A DNA stretch of 64,000 bases from Loxodes magnus (taxonomy: Eukaryota; Ciliophora; Karyorelictea; Loxodida; Loxodidae). The first letter of the stretch is position 1. Every line of letters begins with the position of its first letter. Made by a program: the position numbers and the translations under genes. The notes beneath the pieces were generated by a model. That model did no database searches. It was not told where the DNA came from and worked only from the letters and a program-made list of their open reading frames with translations. Below, in pieces: positions 26,415-37,793 of this stretch. The stretch is taken from NCBI GenBank assembly GCA_946699065.1, contig CAMPDV010000878.1, positions 62,001 to 126,000 of the forward strand, in the 5' to 3' direction.

Positions 26415-26486
26415 AGCGGGGTAGCGCAGTGGAAGCGCGCTGGGCCCATAACCCAGAGGTCGGTAGATCGAAACTACTCCTCGCTA
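26415..26486 (+). tRNA. Initiator tRNA-Met (CAT), unit A
   Basis: 72 nt cloverleaf with all arms paired: acceptor AGCGGGG/CCTCGCT (one G-U), D arm GCGC-AGTGGAA-GCGC, anticodon arm CTGGG-CCCATAA-CCCAG, T arm GGTAG-ATCGAAA-CTACT, discriminator A. Eukaryotic initiator hallmarks are present: A1-U72 pair, three G-C pairs above the anticodon loop, and A54/A60 in the T loop instead of T54. Position 33 is C, as in animal and plant initiators. A TTTT run directly follows, suitable for polymerase III termination. It has no CCA, as expected for a nuclear gene. Confidence 0.95.
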
Positions 26487-27394
26487 TTTTGTTTCTCTTA
26501 AAATATTTAAAAAGCTAGTTTAATATTATCATATATCTTGCTTTATAAAATTTAATTTAAATAGCTTTCAAAAATTTATCTCTTTTATTATTTAGAAATT
26601 TTATGTTTATCCTAATTAATAAAATATAAATAAATTTTCTTTAAAATTAAGAGAAAACTTTTATAAATTCTCTTAATTGTAATACAATATACAGCATTTC
26701 TTTTAAAAACATTATTGTATAGTGAAAAATATAATAAATGCTAAGAAATTGATGAATTAATTTAAAATAAAGATTTATTCTATAAAAATAAAATAATTAG
26801 TCTTTTCATTATCTAGCTATTAAGCTTTTTAAAATTATTCAATACTAAAAATTTTTTTTATTCATTAGATTTAGTTATTTTAAGTTTATTAAGCTTCAAA
26901 TAATATTAAAATGCATATCCTTCTTTTAATTATCTAATTAACAACTTTCAGATTATAAAATCTAACTTATATCATTGAAGTATACATATTAATAAAAATA
27001 TCTAAGCATTTGATAATAAGTCTACTAATTAATTCAACAATTACTAAAAATATTTAAGGGAATATTAAAATTAAAAATTGAATAAAATAATAATTTATAA
27101 ATATAAAGTTTACAGCTATACAATTATCTAAATTAAACTTAATCAAATAAAATATTTTTATTTTATTATAAAGTCATCGAACTTAGGTTATACCCTTTAT
27201 TTTTACATTTCTTTATTTATTTAATTTAATTTTTTGTACTAATTTAGAAACAATAAAATTATAGGAAATATTATAATGTGGGATCTTCGTAAAAAATGAA
27301 AAAAAGTGAAGATGAAAATTTGTCATGGTAATTTATTATATCTGCTATTTTTTGATTCAATAAATATAAAAAAATGACATCTAAGAAATAGCAG
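26487..27394. other. AT-rich spacer after the tRNA
   Basis: About 0.9 kb of AT-rich sequence between the tRNA and the minus-strand Gag-like fragments. No gene seen. Confidence 0.45.
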
Positions 27395-27618
27395 ACCATC
27401 ATCGCCTTAATGAGTTGTTACATGCTCTTCTATCCAGAAAGATTAAATTCCGGGACCTGGAGAACGGACTCAACTATATTTTCAGTTTCGCGTTCAAGGT
27501 TGGTTTCCTTGCAGCGCAATGTAATTTTCTGTTGCTTTTTGGCCTCCTCGTAATTAAGCTGCGTTTTAAACTTCTTGCTTCCTTGGAACCGCAAAGAATT
27601 CCTTCCTTAAGTCTGTCA
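27395..27618 (-). pseudogene. Gag-like fragment, unit A
   Basis: On the minus strand a frame reads a basic, Gln/Glu-rich helix (near NYEEAKKQQKITLRC) ending in EFNLSGQKSMQQLIKAMM, clearly related to KFNPSGQMSMEQLIKVVL in the gene at 12771-13652. Between units A, B and C, four of five substitutions in this stretch fall at silent third positions of this frame (CTT/CTC, CGC/CGT, GAA/GAG, CTC/CTA), showing it was under protein selection. It breaks off into AT-rich sequence after the LIKAMM motif and has no clear start, so it is an N-terminal fragment of a Gag-like gene. Confidence 0.55.
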
Positions 27619-27734
27619 TTTTTTTTAATTTTTTTTATTACTTTTCTTAAAGAAATATTTATTCGTTCATTTAATTAATCATTAATCATTAAAATAACTA
27701 TTCGCCTTCCGGATTAATTGAAGTTTTAAATATA

Positions 27735-28178
27735 TAAAATTTCTGTTCCTGCATGTTCGTTCCTTGCTTGCTCTTCTTCCTTGACTTCTCTCTTTTGAAT
27801 AATCTGAGTTGAGAATTTGTTTTCCAGATTTTCCCATTTCCCGATGGGAAGAATTCCTTCGTTCGCTACTTCAGTTGCTATTAGTTAACATTTCTCCAGA
27901 TATTCATTCTTATTTTTTCTATTGGGGACATTTTCGCCATAAATGTCAAGTGCTGTTGCAAATATAGCATCTTTTTCTTGCTCTAGGAAATGTCTTTCTT
28001 GTTTCTCTATTTCAATTGGAGTTCCTAAAGAAGGCTTCTACAGGTTTTCTTTTATTAATTTGAGTCTTGAATCTAATTTTACTCAGTTTTTCTCGTCTTG
28101 CTCTTGTATTATTCAAATATCAATCTCTAAGTTTGCAATTTACTCATAAACTCCGACTTTAGCTCTTCGGTCTACCAT
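27735..28178 (-). CDS. Coil-rich unknown protein, unit A
   Basis: From the ATG at 28178 the minus-strand frame has strong coding character (many G-start codons) and a helical, charged product: EQIANLEIDI, then KQERHFLEQEKDAIFATAL, then GENVPNRKNKNEYLEK and GILPIGKWENLENKF. In-frame TGA codons lie at 28115-28113 and 28085-28083, where Trp would suit the helix (DI-x-II; KN-x-VK). In units B and C the frame ends at TGA after 147 codons; here that codon is TTA and the frame runs on into AT-rich sequence. An alternative 170-codon frame (28198 to 27686) lacks internal TGA but has Lys/Gln/Arg-heavy shadow composition and is broken in B, so I rejected it. No family recognised; it sits between Gag-like pieces and may belong to the same element. 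Confidence 0.5.
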
Positions 28179-28614
28179 TTGGACTTCATATCATTCATTT
28201 AATTATATTTATTAAAAATACATAACTTAAAATAAAATTATTTTTTAGTAACTAAGTGAATCTAAATATGTTCTTTAGTTTAAAAAACAATAATGATAAT
28301 TAAATTAAATTAAATAATGTTCGCCTTTCAGCTTAATGAAATAATTTTTATGATATCACTCTCATTCTGAAACTCTTAGGTCTTCATTATTGTTTGATTT
28401 GATTTTTTTAGTTTAGTTTCTCTTCTTCTTGTATCTTTGTTCATTCTAAAAATAATTATTTTAAGTCTTCTTTATTCAAATATTACTAATGGATTTATTT
28501 TTCCCTCAATCATTCTTAAAATTAAGTTATTTGTTAATGTTACAATAATGAGAATAAATAATTTTTAATGCATATAAGACAAGATAGATAAGTCAATTAA
28601 CGTGATAACTGCCT

Positions 28615-29405
28615 TCAATAGGCTGACCACGGTTGATTAAAATATTATTGGTAGTCATCCCCATATTCTTGAATTTCTTCGTCAGGATCAATTTCTTCTA
28701 TTACATACATTCCGGTGGAGACTTAGACCTTCTTTACTACTGGAATCTTGTTCCAATCTCAGTCTTTGCCGAATATAAGTCTGGTTCTTCTCTCCTAAGC
28801 ATTAACAATGTCTTCCAGAAGCTGATCTCCATTGTAAAATTTCTAAATATTTTTCCATTTGCAGTGCAGTAAAGTTTAGTCATTTTGTTCTAAATTTTTT
28901 AGTTTTCTAATTTTTATTTAAATTGGAATTTTCTACCGTTTTTTGTATAAATATCCTATGTTAAAACATTAGAAACATCTTGAATTGCAGTTTTTTGTAT
29001 CGTGTCCTGATTTTCCACATTTTTTGCATTAAAATTTTTTTTCCAATTAGAAAAAACCTGGAATACTGATATTCCACAATCATAGAATCATTATGAATGA
29101 AAAGAAGTTATTACTAATTGTTTTTCCTATTATTTTATTTTAGTTTAAACTGCGTTTTTTCCAGTTCTACGTTAAGTTGAGATTTGAGGCTTTTTTCTTA
29201 ATTCCGTTTTAAGTCATTGAATTTCACTTTATAATTATTGAACAGTAAAAGTCAAAGATCCAATCCGTTATTACAGGCCAAGTAATATCTGTTACATCTT
29301 TTTACTTTCCATTTCTAGGGAATATATTTCAATGAGAGATCTTATTAGTAGATTTTCTGCTAATTTTTGAATGATGATTCCTTAGGAGCCATTATTTCAT
29401 ATAAT
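28615..29405 (-). CDS. Gag-like protein with CCHC knuckles, unit A
   Basis: The 5' part (from about 29405) reads a Leu/Ile-rich helix, then KKMQQILLGLQQRI and a coil through QWLKTELRKK, related to the coil of the 12771-13652 gene. Near 29075 the frame must shift once to give CKKCGKSGHDTKNC (29028-28987), a textbook C-x2-C-x4-H-x4-C knuckle, followed at once by a degenerate second one (CFQCFNIGYLYKKR, His to Tyr and Cys to Arg). The frame then runs to TGA at 28617-28615 through an acidic C terminus (EEIDPDEEIQEYGDD). An internal TGA (28761-28759) precedes a TGG two codons on (D-UGA-D-W-N). Gag-type RNA binding is the likely ancestral role. One frameshift makes this copy probably defective. Confidence 0.55.
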
Positions 29406-29607
29406 ATTAATCTATGCATAAACATTTCCAAATTACTTAAATTATTTTTCTATTAACCATTTATAAAAAATAAAGCATTACTAAAATAAATGTAGTATAT
29501 TAAATTTAATAATGTTTGATGTTAAAGTTATTTAATAGTCATAAATAATTTTAATTTTTTAATGATATAAAGCTTTAAATATTGCTATAAACAAATTTAA
29601 ATTAGTA

Positions 29608-31665
29608 TCATAACATTAAATAACGATTGATAGTTAAAGTGTTTTAAAGCTTCTATCTACATAGAGGACAAAAACTCAAACTCTATATACATATTTCACA
29701 TATCAAATGACGTGGATCACCATGTAAAGCAACTTTCTAAATTTATGAGAAAGATGTAAAACAAATAGGACATCCTGCCTCATCTTCCATTTGCTGCTAT
29801 ATTCTTTCTTTTTCTTGGTTGAAGATTCCTACTATTTAAATAGCTTTTTCTGAAGGAATATACTCAATTTCCTCTTGCATTTCCTCTATTTCTTCCTGCT
29901 TTTCTTCACTTTCTTCTACATACTTTTGCTGTATATCCTGACTTGTTCTTATAGTTTATCCTAATTACATTGCTACAAGACTTGCTTACTTTCTACCTGA
30001 TTTTCTTCCATTTCCCCAATTCATTTCGTAACTGCTAAGCTTAGGAAGTATTTCCTTGAAAGCCTCATATACTGCACTATCTTAAAAAGCTGTTCTTGCA
30101 ATTATAAGTAAAGTAGATTTTACTCCTAAAGGTGGTGAAGGTTTTTCTTCTTTACAACCATCTAATATCTCTTAGAGAGCTCGAGCACTTTCTTCAGTTC
30201 CATCCTTTGCTAGACCGAAAATAATAATTTTCCATTCTTTGCTATTTTAAGGTGTATGAATTTGATTTGAAAAGGGAGATCTTAAGGTTTGATAAACATT
30301 TTACATTGATTTAGTTTGCTATACTTTTTCCTATTCAGTTTATTGAACACTAAGAACATTTTAAATATTTTAGTGTATTCTCTAATCTAAAAGAGGTGTA
30401 GGAGCATTTGGTTATACTAAACTAAGCATCAGCTCTCCTGTTAAAACTGCACGTCTATTAAGTTTACTAGCTCCTAGAATAAATTCTGCAACTCCTGCAT
30501 CACTTAAGGAGTTTTTTACACTTGGACAGATGGCTAAACATAGAGTAGTAATTCCCTTCAAATCTTTACAATTTTCCCTTACTAAAGATAAATTCTTCTT
30601 TGTAGTATATAAGCTAGGTATTCCTCCAGGTCTCTAAAATACTGTTCTGAAACAATCCAATACAAAGCTTCAACTTCTTAGCGTATTTTGCACTGAACTT
30701 CCTGCCTTTTTGTGTAAATATTCAATCAGTTAGTCTCTTTCAAATATGCTTTTCATTTCAAGACTTGGAATATTTCTAGCAGTTCTTTCCCAAATCATTC
30801 TTAGGATTTAGTCAGATAATCCATCAACTGTTATGTCATGAGTAAAAAATAAACCATAGACAAAACACCATAAGTTGGTTATTTAAGAACGTTTTACTAT
30901 TTCAGAATCTCCCATGTTATAAAGCATGAAGTAATAGTCACTAGGATGAAGAGAGTTTATATAATCTCTATACTTTATAGCTGCTTCAAGAGAGCTATCT
31001 CTCTTCGTCATCAGTTCTTCCAATAGCTATATTCCTTACAATTTCTACTAAAAGCTTAGTAAGTCAGGTACTTTCACGGATTATTCTCTTAGAATTATTT
31101 ATACAGTGTTTATCATAGCCCATATATAGGTTAAATATTTGTCTTCTCCTGATTTATAATAAGCCATTAAAGTACCATGAATACATGCTAGGTAAGACTA
31201 AACCATTTCAAGAGCATATATTTTTTATTTCCCCTCTGATCTTAATAATCTATTCTATGCATCAGGCTCTAGATGTACGAAAGATGATATTAATCAGTTT
31301 TCGTTCTCTGGAAGTTTCTCCCTCCAAAATGCATTATCTATTATTCTGCAAGGTAATAATCCAAAACCCCTCGCTAATTTACATGCTTCATCCAGACCCA
31401 TTATTTCTTCTACAATACAAACAGGTACAGTTCCCGTTTGTAATGATACATCTGTATCTGGTAATTAAAAAACGAAGACCAGGTACTCATCAGCTTCAGT
31501 TTTAGCATCATGGGTTTTAAAGGTATCATTAAGTATTTAAAATCCTACATTTGATCTCAATCAATTTTATCTCTCTGCAGCCCACTACGTTGGAGATGCT
31601 ATTTAATAATTAGTTATTGGAGCTTTGCTGGCTGCCTATCTCCTATAATTTGGATATTGTGACAT
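29608..31665 (-). CDS. 685-codon protein with C-terminal RING finger, unit A
   Basis: The ATG at 31665 and TGA at 29610-29608 are exactly in frame over 2,058 bp. The only interruptions are three TGA codons (31563-31561, 31296-31294, 30672-30670; codons 35, 124, 332), with contexts RQN-x-LRS, NEN-x-LIS and LRS-x-SFV. Trp fits each, and TGG is also used for Trp elsewhere in the frame (NLWCF, RMIWER, FWREK). The product is a mostly helical body (1-560), an acidic Glu-rich coil (about 575-630) and a RING-like finger from residue 632: CPIC, HGDPRH, CEIC, CPLC. RING domains bind zinc and commonly act as ubiquitin E3 ligases; that function is inferred. The body matches no family I recognise. It lies upstream of the Gag-like genes on the same strand with about 200 bp between, perhaps one transcription unit. 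Unit B is essentially identical. Confidence 0.7.
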
Positions 31666-32279
31666 AATAAAAAAGGATTTATAGTTTACTTTAATAGTTG
31701 ACTATAATAGTTTCTGATAGAAGTTTAAACAAATATGAATAGATCCTACATATGTTACTATAAACCATATTATGAGCTACTATATTCTGATATAAGAAAC
31801 TCTATGAATTTCTAAACTATGATCTTAAATAATTTATAATAAAAACTTATGAAAAACTTGTATCTATAGCAAAATATTCCTTTAATTGTAGATAAAGAAC
31901 TTCTTATATTCTTTATAGTGCTTTTTTAAACTGGCATTATTTTACTAAGTTTTAAAGAGATTATGATATACTGCTTTTGAATAAATGTATCTTTACTTTT
32001 GATTACTTCTTCATAATTATCTTTAAGCTTTTTATTTTATACATTTAGTTCTTTACTTTATAAGTATTATTCAAATGATTCTTATGCAGAAAATAGTAGT
32101 TTTTGGTATAAAGAAAGCAAATTTAAATACTTTAATATTTAGTATTTTAGCTTATAATTTAGTAACAATTAGCAAAATGGCTATTTTATTATGATGCTTT
32201 TATATAGATTAACAAACTTTAATCAGGAATTACAATCAATACACTACCTTAAATCTTTATTACCAAAACCAATTCTAGA
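31666..32279. other. AT-rich divergent intergenic region
   Basis: About 600 bp of AT-rich sequence between the start of the RING gene (minus) and the decayed Gag-like gene (plus). It would contain any promoter for the RING gene, but no motif stands out. Confidence 0.4.
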
Positions 32280-32920
32280 ACTTATGCACACCTCGCTACA
32301 GAAGACCAAACTTACTCTCATAATCTTCCCAGTTTACTAAAATCAAAACAACATGAAAACTAGAGTTACCAACATCCTAGAGAAACTACCTAATCCGCTC
32401 CAAAAAGATTGTCCATCAAATCAAGAGAAATATAAAAAGAGGTTAAAAATATAATGAACTATGAAGTCTCCACTAAAACGCATAAGCTATGATTAACTGA
32501 TAAAAGTGCTCCTAGACCTCGAGGAAAAAGTTTAAGAGTTGAAGAAAGACAATAATAGACTGATGAAAAAACTTGAAATAGAATCGAGAGTCATAGGAGA
32601 TCTTATTCTCAAATATTTCACAAGAATAACCAACTCTAGAACCAGAAGTAACTGAGCAATAAGATAGAAAAAGAAAATTCAAAAAGATTGCACTGTTAAA
32701 TGGATCTAAATAAGGGAGCGATCTAATAATAATCGAAGGAGAAAAAACTCAAAATTTTAAATTAAACGACAAGCTAAAAAATGCTATTATTGAAACTCTG
32801 CATCTGTGAAAAAGGTGCTAGAAATTTTACGACTTTAAATAAGAGTAATATCAGTAATTAAAAGCCAAATATTCAAAAATATGTTAGAAATGGTTTATCT
32901 ATTATATCTAATTATAATTA
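32280..32920 (+). pseudogene. Decayed Gag-like gene, unit A
   Basis: Plus-strand homology to the 12771-13652 gene in broken frames. An early frame (from about 32283) gives a basic Ser/Gln-rich segment. ATG at 32461 opens 64 codons with MKSPLKRI and DQLIKVLLDLEEKVQELKKD, matching the family's coil. A further frame gives SYSQIFHKNNQLQNQKQ, like SISQDQNNQSQNQLQKQ. A last frame gives ETLHL-UGA-KRCQKF (TGA at 32817-32819), matching STKHL-UGA-RRCKKF. At least two frameshifts separate these pieces, so it is a pseudogene. The UGA in the knuckle is conserved with the distant paralogue. Confidence 0.6.
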
Positions 32921-35900
32921 CTCCTTTATATTATGAACATTTTTTTTTAAAGAAAAACTTAAAAAAATGTAGGTTTTATTAAATTTAAACTTTCATTCTT
33001 TTAACAATAATTTTCTATTTCTTTAAGTTGAAATTATATTGTAATTAATTGTAATTCTATTTCTGCAGATATAAACTAATATTAACTTATAATTATAAAA
33101 AATATATATGAAGAATTAATAAGAAATTTAGGTAGTTAATCTATCCTTTTTAAAACAATTGATAGAGCGAAGGATCATTTTAAATTAAATTAAGTTTTTG
33201 ATTAGTTTTAAATGGGAATAATCAATAAAAAAGAAGTATCAATCTGATTTTTTAGCATATTTTCTTTTTCTCATTGCTGAATTACTTGAGATTTTTATAT
33301 TTGAAAGGAAAAAAAAATTAATGAGCATTAAATAACAAGTTTTAAACTTGAAAATAGATTATTTTAGATTGTATAAGTCTTGTTGCTTCAGAAGTACTTT
33401 CTTAAAAAATTGCATCTATTATTAAAGGAAACTAAATTAAAAATTAGAATTAAAGTGATATTCGTATTGAGAGGCAGTTTATATAAAAAATGAAATATAC
33501 TCAATAGCAAGAATTTCAGATAAATAAAGATGATAAGCTTTTAATTTGAACAATTAGTTGTCTTAATAAATATTAGTTTATCCTATTTATTTTAATTTTT
33601 ATAGTTGCTCATTTTTGAATAATTTTCTTTTAAGTTTTAGAGGTTAGAAGCTAACTAACTAATTGATTAAGTTTATAATTACTCAAAATATCTAAAAGTA
33701 TGAAATAATATTTTAATAAAGCTATCTCAGTCATTTTACATATATTCATTCAGTAAATATTCTATAGTATTTTCATAAAAAGTCAAAAGAATAAGCTAAT
33801 AATGAGGATATTAATACTCCTTAATTTATAGGAAATAAAGTATATATCTATAATACTTGATGTAAAATGTTCATTATTGAAATAAAAGAGTTGTATTTAT
33901 ATGAAGAAACTTAAATAATAATAAATAACTTACATATTAAAAGAATAAATTTAGCTAAGATTAATTAATTTTGTTTTATTTAGATGAAATTGGTATATTC
34001 CTATATTTATTAAATACAATTTAATCCTTATGCAAATTTATTTTAAAGAAAATAAAGATATTTATTAATTAAAAATAATTATTAATTTTAATTTATTTTG
34101 AATCATTTTAGAGAATAAATAGAGTTTAATTAAAAAATATTTAAATTATTTAGATAATTGATTAAGAGGCAAAATATATTGATAAACATTATTAAATGTC
34201 TTTTTATTAATTAAAATTTATCTTCTAAATTAAATTTATTTAAATTTAATATTAATTTTTAATAATTCTTTCTTTTAAACATTTTTTGGATTAAAATTTT
34301 CTTTATTATATTTTTTATTTTTTTAATACGAAATTTAAAATAAATTATTATAAAAAAGTTTATCTATATGAGCATGATTTAATTTAATTTAATATTAAAT
34401 GTAGAATAAAGATTTGAAGCCAAATATTTATAAATTAAATATGTTTTAGATTTAATTAAATTAAAGCAAATAGAGTTATATATCAATTATATTAAGCTTA
34501 TTACATTTATTTTTAATTTTTAAATCTTTCATAAAAAATCTTTAATCCTACATCCCTAACTCCTCTTCTTTATAGAGTAGATATTAAAAATAATTTAAGT
34601 GTAATAAATTTTTAATTTTTAAGTATAATTTATAAAAATGTTTTAGTTATACCTTCATATGTACAAAAGTTAAGATATAGCAAAAGATTATAATCTTTAT
34701 AATGAATTAAATAACTTAATTTTAAATTAATTTTAGATTTAACTAAATTATTATTTATATGATTATATTATTTAATTCTGTCGCTTATAAACTTTATTAA
34801 TTAAGTTAAATAATTGAAAGCATTATAAAGCATATTTATTCTTTTAGTATTTTTTATATTTTATCTTTAGATCCTTTAAAATATTTTAATTAATACCAAT
34901 CTAAGCATTGTTTCATATGCTGCATTTCCTTTATTTAATATAATATTAATATCCTAAATAAAATATATATAAAATAACTGATTTATTTAATAAAAATATA
35001 AGGTATTTCTAAATTGTTTTTCTAGAAAGATAAATAAGTTATATATCAAATGCTACCTATAAAACATATTATTAAGCATAAGTTTAAATCATAAAGAAAA
35101 TTTAATTTTTATTTGTTTATTTTAAGTTTTTAAATAAACAGAATTAGAATATTAAACTTTTCAAAAATAATAAAGCTACAAATAAATAAAAATTAGCCTT
35201 ATAGCCTTTAAAATAAATAAATATAGTATACTAAAGAGGTTAATTTATTTATAATTGTAAAGAATTATTATTATTCATTAATAAACCTCAATTATATCTG
35301 AGTATATAAACTCATAAATAACAAATAGCAATAAATATACTAAATAAAAATATAGCAATTATATTCAAATTAGAAATAAGCACTAAATTTATTATAAAAT
35401 AAGAGTGCTATATTTAATTGAAATTATTCTTTAGCTAAATTAATAATTTCTGTAATGAGAAAAATAAAAATGATATAAAATATAAAATTATATTTTAAAA
35501 TTATCCTTATTCTCTTTAATTTTTATTTATACTAAACGTTTTTAATTTAAAATTATATTAAAATTTTTCTAAACATTAGATTTCTATTTAAAAAATAATA
35601 AAAAGAATGAAGAATTAACAACTTAAAAAATATATAATTTATTTTTTTAACTAAATAAACAATTAGTAATCATAGTTTGAATCATTATTTATCTAATTTT
35701 AAAGATTAGGAATTATAAAAATTAAAATTTATAATAAAAAATAAATAATTTGATATGTAATTTAAAAATACAAAATATTATGTTTTAGATTTAAATTTAT
35801 TCTATGATATTTCATCTCCACAAGCTCAATTCCAGTTAATAAGTTATTTACAATTTTAAGTCTATTTTTAATTAAATATCTACGTTTTCATTTCCAAAGT

Positions 35901-37046
35901 TAGAATTTAAGTTAAATCAGATATTCTAAACAAAAAAATAATAAGAGAAAAAATTTTGATTTCATTTAAAAAAAAGGAATTTATTGTTATTTTAAGATTT
36001 TTTAATATTCATGCAAATATTTTAATTATATAAAGAAAAAATCTTTTAATCTTATTATTTTTATTCTTTGTGATTTTTATATAATTATGCTCAACTAATT
36101 TTGATTTTTATATAAATCTAGTTAAATATGTATTTCCATTTTAATTTTGATTTAGCTCATCATTAACATCGATTTTTTAACTAAAATTCCAATTAAAAAA
36201 ATGAAGTTAAGGAATAATAAGCTATTGTAATTATAAGATTTAAGACTGTAAACAAATAATTTTTTAATTATCTAAATACTATATAATTTGAAAAATTTAA
36301 CTTCTCTTAAGATATTCTCTTGGTAATAAGTTTTATTAAAATTCAGATTATTTATTCCATTCAATTAATAGACTTTTTGATACGAGAATAAATTAAGAAT
36401 TAAAAAATTTATTAATATAAAAGCGGAATTAATACTTCTATTATCTAAAGTTCCCACTAAAAATAAAGGAAGAGTTCTTTTAAGTAGAAAATAATAAAAA
36501 CTATTTTTATTTTTTAAAGGATAAGCAAGCTAAAATATCATAAACTTTTTAGTTATGATTTAATATTTTTTTAAATATTCTTATCTTAAAGTTTTAACTT
36601 AAATTTTCTAATACAATTTTTCTTCTATCTGTTAGTTACAAATTTCATTTTTAAAAGACTTAACTATTAGAGTATTTTCTTCTACTTAAAGAATTTTTGT
36701 TTATTAGTAAAAAATCCATTTTATAAGTTATTTTGTAACTAGAATTTAAAAAATTTAATAATTCAAATATTTGATATTATAAATTATGATGCAGCATGCC
36801 TTAGATGGCTTGATTTTTGCATGACCTTTACAATAAATTCTAAATATTAGGTTTTTTATTATCTGAATTGAGTAAAAAATAAAAAATTCACTTATTTAAA
36901 GTTCTATTTTATGTATAAATTTATAAAATGCTGCAAATTTGAATAAATAAATATACTCAACCAATTTATAAGCTACAAAGATTAAAGAAAAAAATAAAAG
37001 GAGATATTTATAAAAAAGATAAATATAATTTAAAAAAGTTAGTCGG
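32921..37046. other. AT-rich region, no gene seen
   Basis: About 4.1 kb of AT-rich sequence inside unit A, nearly identical in unit B. It contains AAAGAGGTTAATTTA near 35234, two mismatches from the Tetrahymena chromosome breakage sequence, probably by chance. No gene, tRNA or internal repeat supported. Confidence 0.45.
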
Positions 37047-37793
37047 TCAAAAATAATTGTCTAGAATTAACTTCATATAAAAAAATACGATTATGAATAA
37101 AATATAAGTCACTGTTCTGACTATTAATTACCTTTACTTTATTTAATTTTTTATAATGTTGCTTTTATCTTCGTTGGTTTTTAAAAATAGTTTCTTTTAT
37201 TTTTAAAATAGAATATTTTACAACTTTCTAAAGTCGTCTATTTTTACATTCCTAGATGTATGGCTTTTAGTTACAGAAGGAAGTTTTTGCTATTATAGTC
37301 TTGGGTTATTTTTTTAATTCTGAAGAGTTAATTCATAAAGATTAGAGAATTAACTTCTTAATATTTATCTCGAAATAGATCTTTCTCTAATTAGCCCTTT
37401 GTCAATTTATTCTTAACTTCTAGGCTTATTAGATATTTCTCCATCTACTTATACCTGATTTTTTAAACTTTGTGTCTTCTACATTAAATTATTAGAGTCA
37501 ATTGAAAATTTGTAATGAATCATTTTAGGTGTTCTGCCGGAGTATTTTTTGAAAAGTTAATTCCTTTTAACTTCTAAATAAGAAGAACTCGAAGGTTCAT
37601 TATCGTTATTCTTAAGTGTTAATTGATCTATACTCGAACAGCCAATAAACCTTTATTAGTCAAACTATGAGATACTTTATGCTTCATCTTTACGCCCAAG
37701 CAAGCTCATAAAACTATTTCCATTTGAAAGTGCTTGATTTATTTTTTCATACTTATTTTCCTTTTAAATCTGCTCTTCTACAATCGTCTCCAT
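37047..37793 (-). CDS. Unknown 248-residue protein, unit A
   Basis: The ATG at 37793 (context TTAAAATGG) and TGA at 37049-37047 are in frame, 248 codons with TAA/TAG as Gln and no internal TGA. The product is polar and probably largely disordered: METIVEEQIQKEN at the start, a Ser-rich stretch (NEPSSSSYLEVKR), a basic middle (RSISRQILRSQ), and a hydrophobic end (TVTYILFIIVFFYMKLIL) that could be a C-terminal membrane anchor or read-through into AT-rich sequence after an unseen splice site. Unit B keeps the frame with a few substitutions (Lys to Met, Tyr to Cys, Leu to Ile). GC content is above its flanks. No family recognised. It stands alone at the far end of the unit. Confidence 0.6.

Noticed and set aside
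27686-28198. 170-codon minus-strand frame without internal TGA
   Set aside because: Lys/Gln/Arg-heavy shadow composition; units B and C break it with TGA, while the overlapping frame from 28178 has coding-type codon structure.
30643-30680. Possible tiny intron removing the third TGA of the RING gene (GTTGAAG...TTTCAG)
   Set aside because: It would be only about 28 nt and its interior continues the protein-like frame; no comparable site removes the other two TGAs.
31185-31505. 106-codon plus-strand open frame (and copy at 48694)
   Set aside because: Antisense to the RING-finger gene, whose minus-strand frame has the domain structure and continuity.
35234-35248. AAAGAGGTTAATTTA, close to the Tetrahymena chromosome breakage sequence (reverse AAAGAGGTTGGTTTA)
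   Set aside because: Two adjacent mismatches in a conserved position, in a sequence rich in such words, and repeated in unit B only through duplication. No telomere-addition signal nearby.
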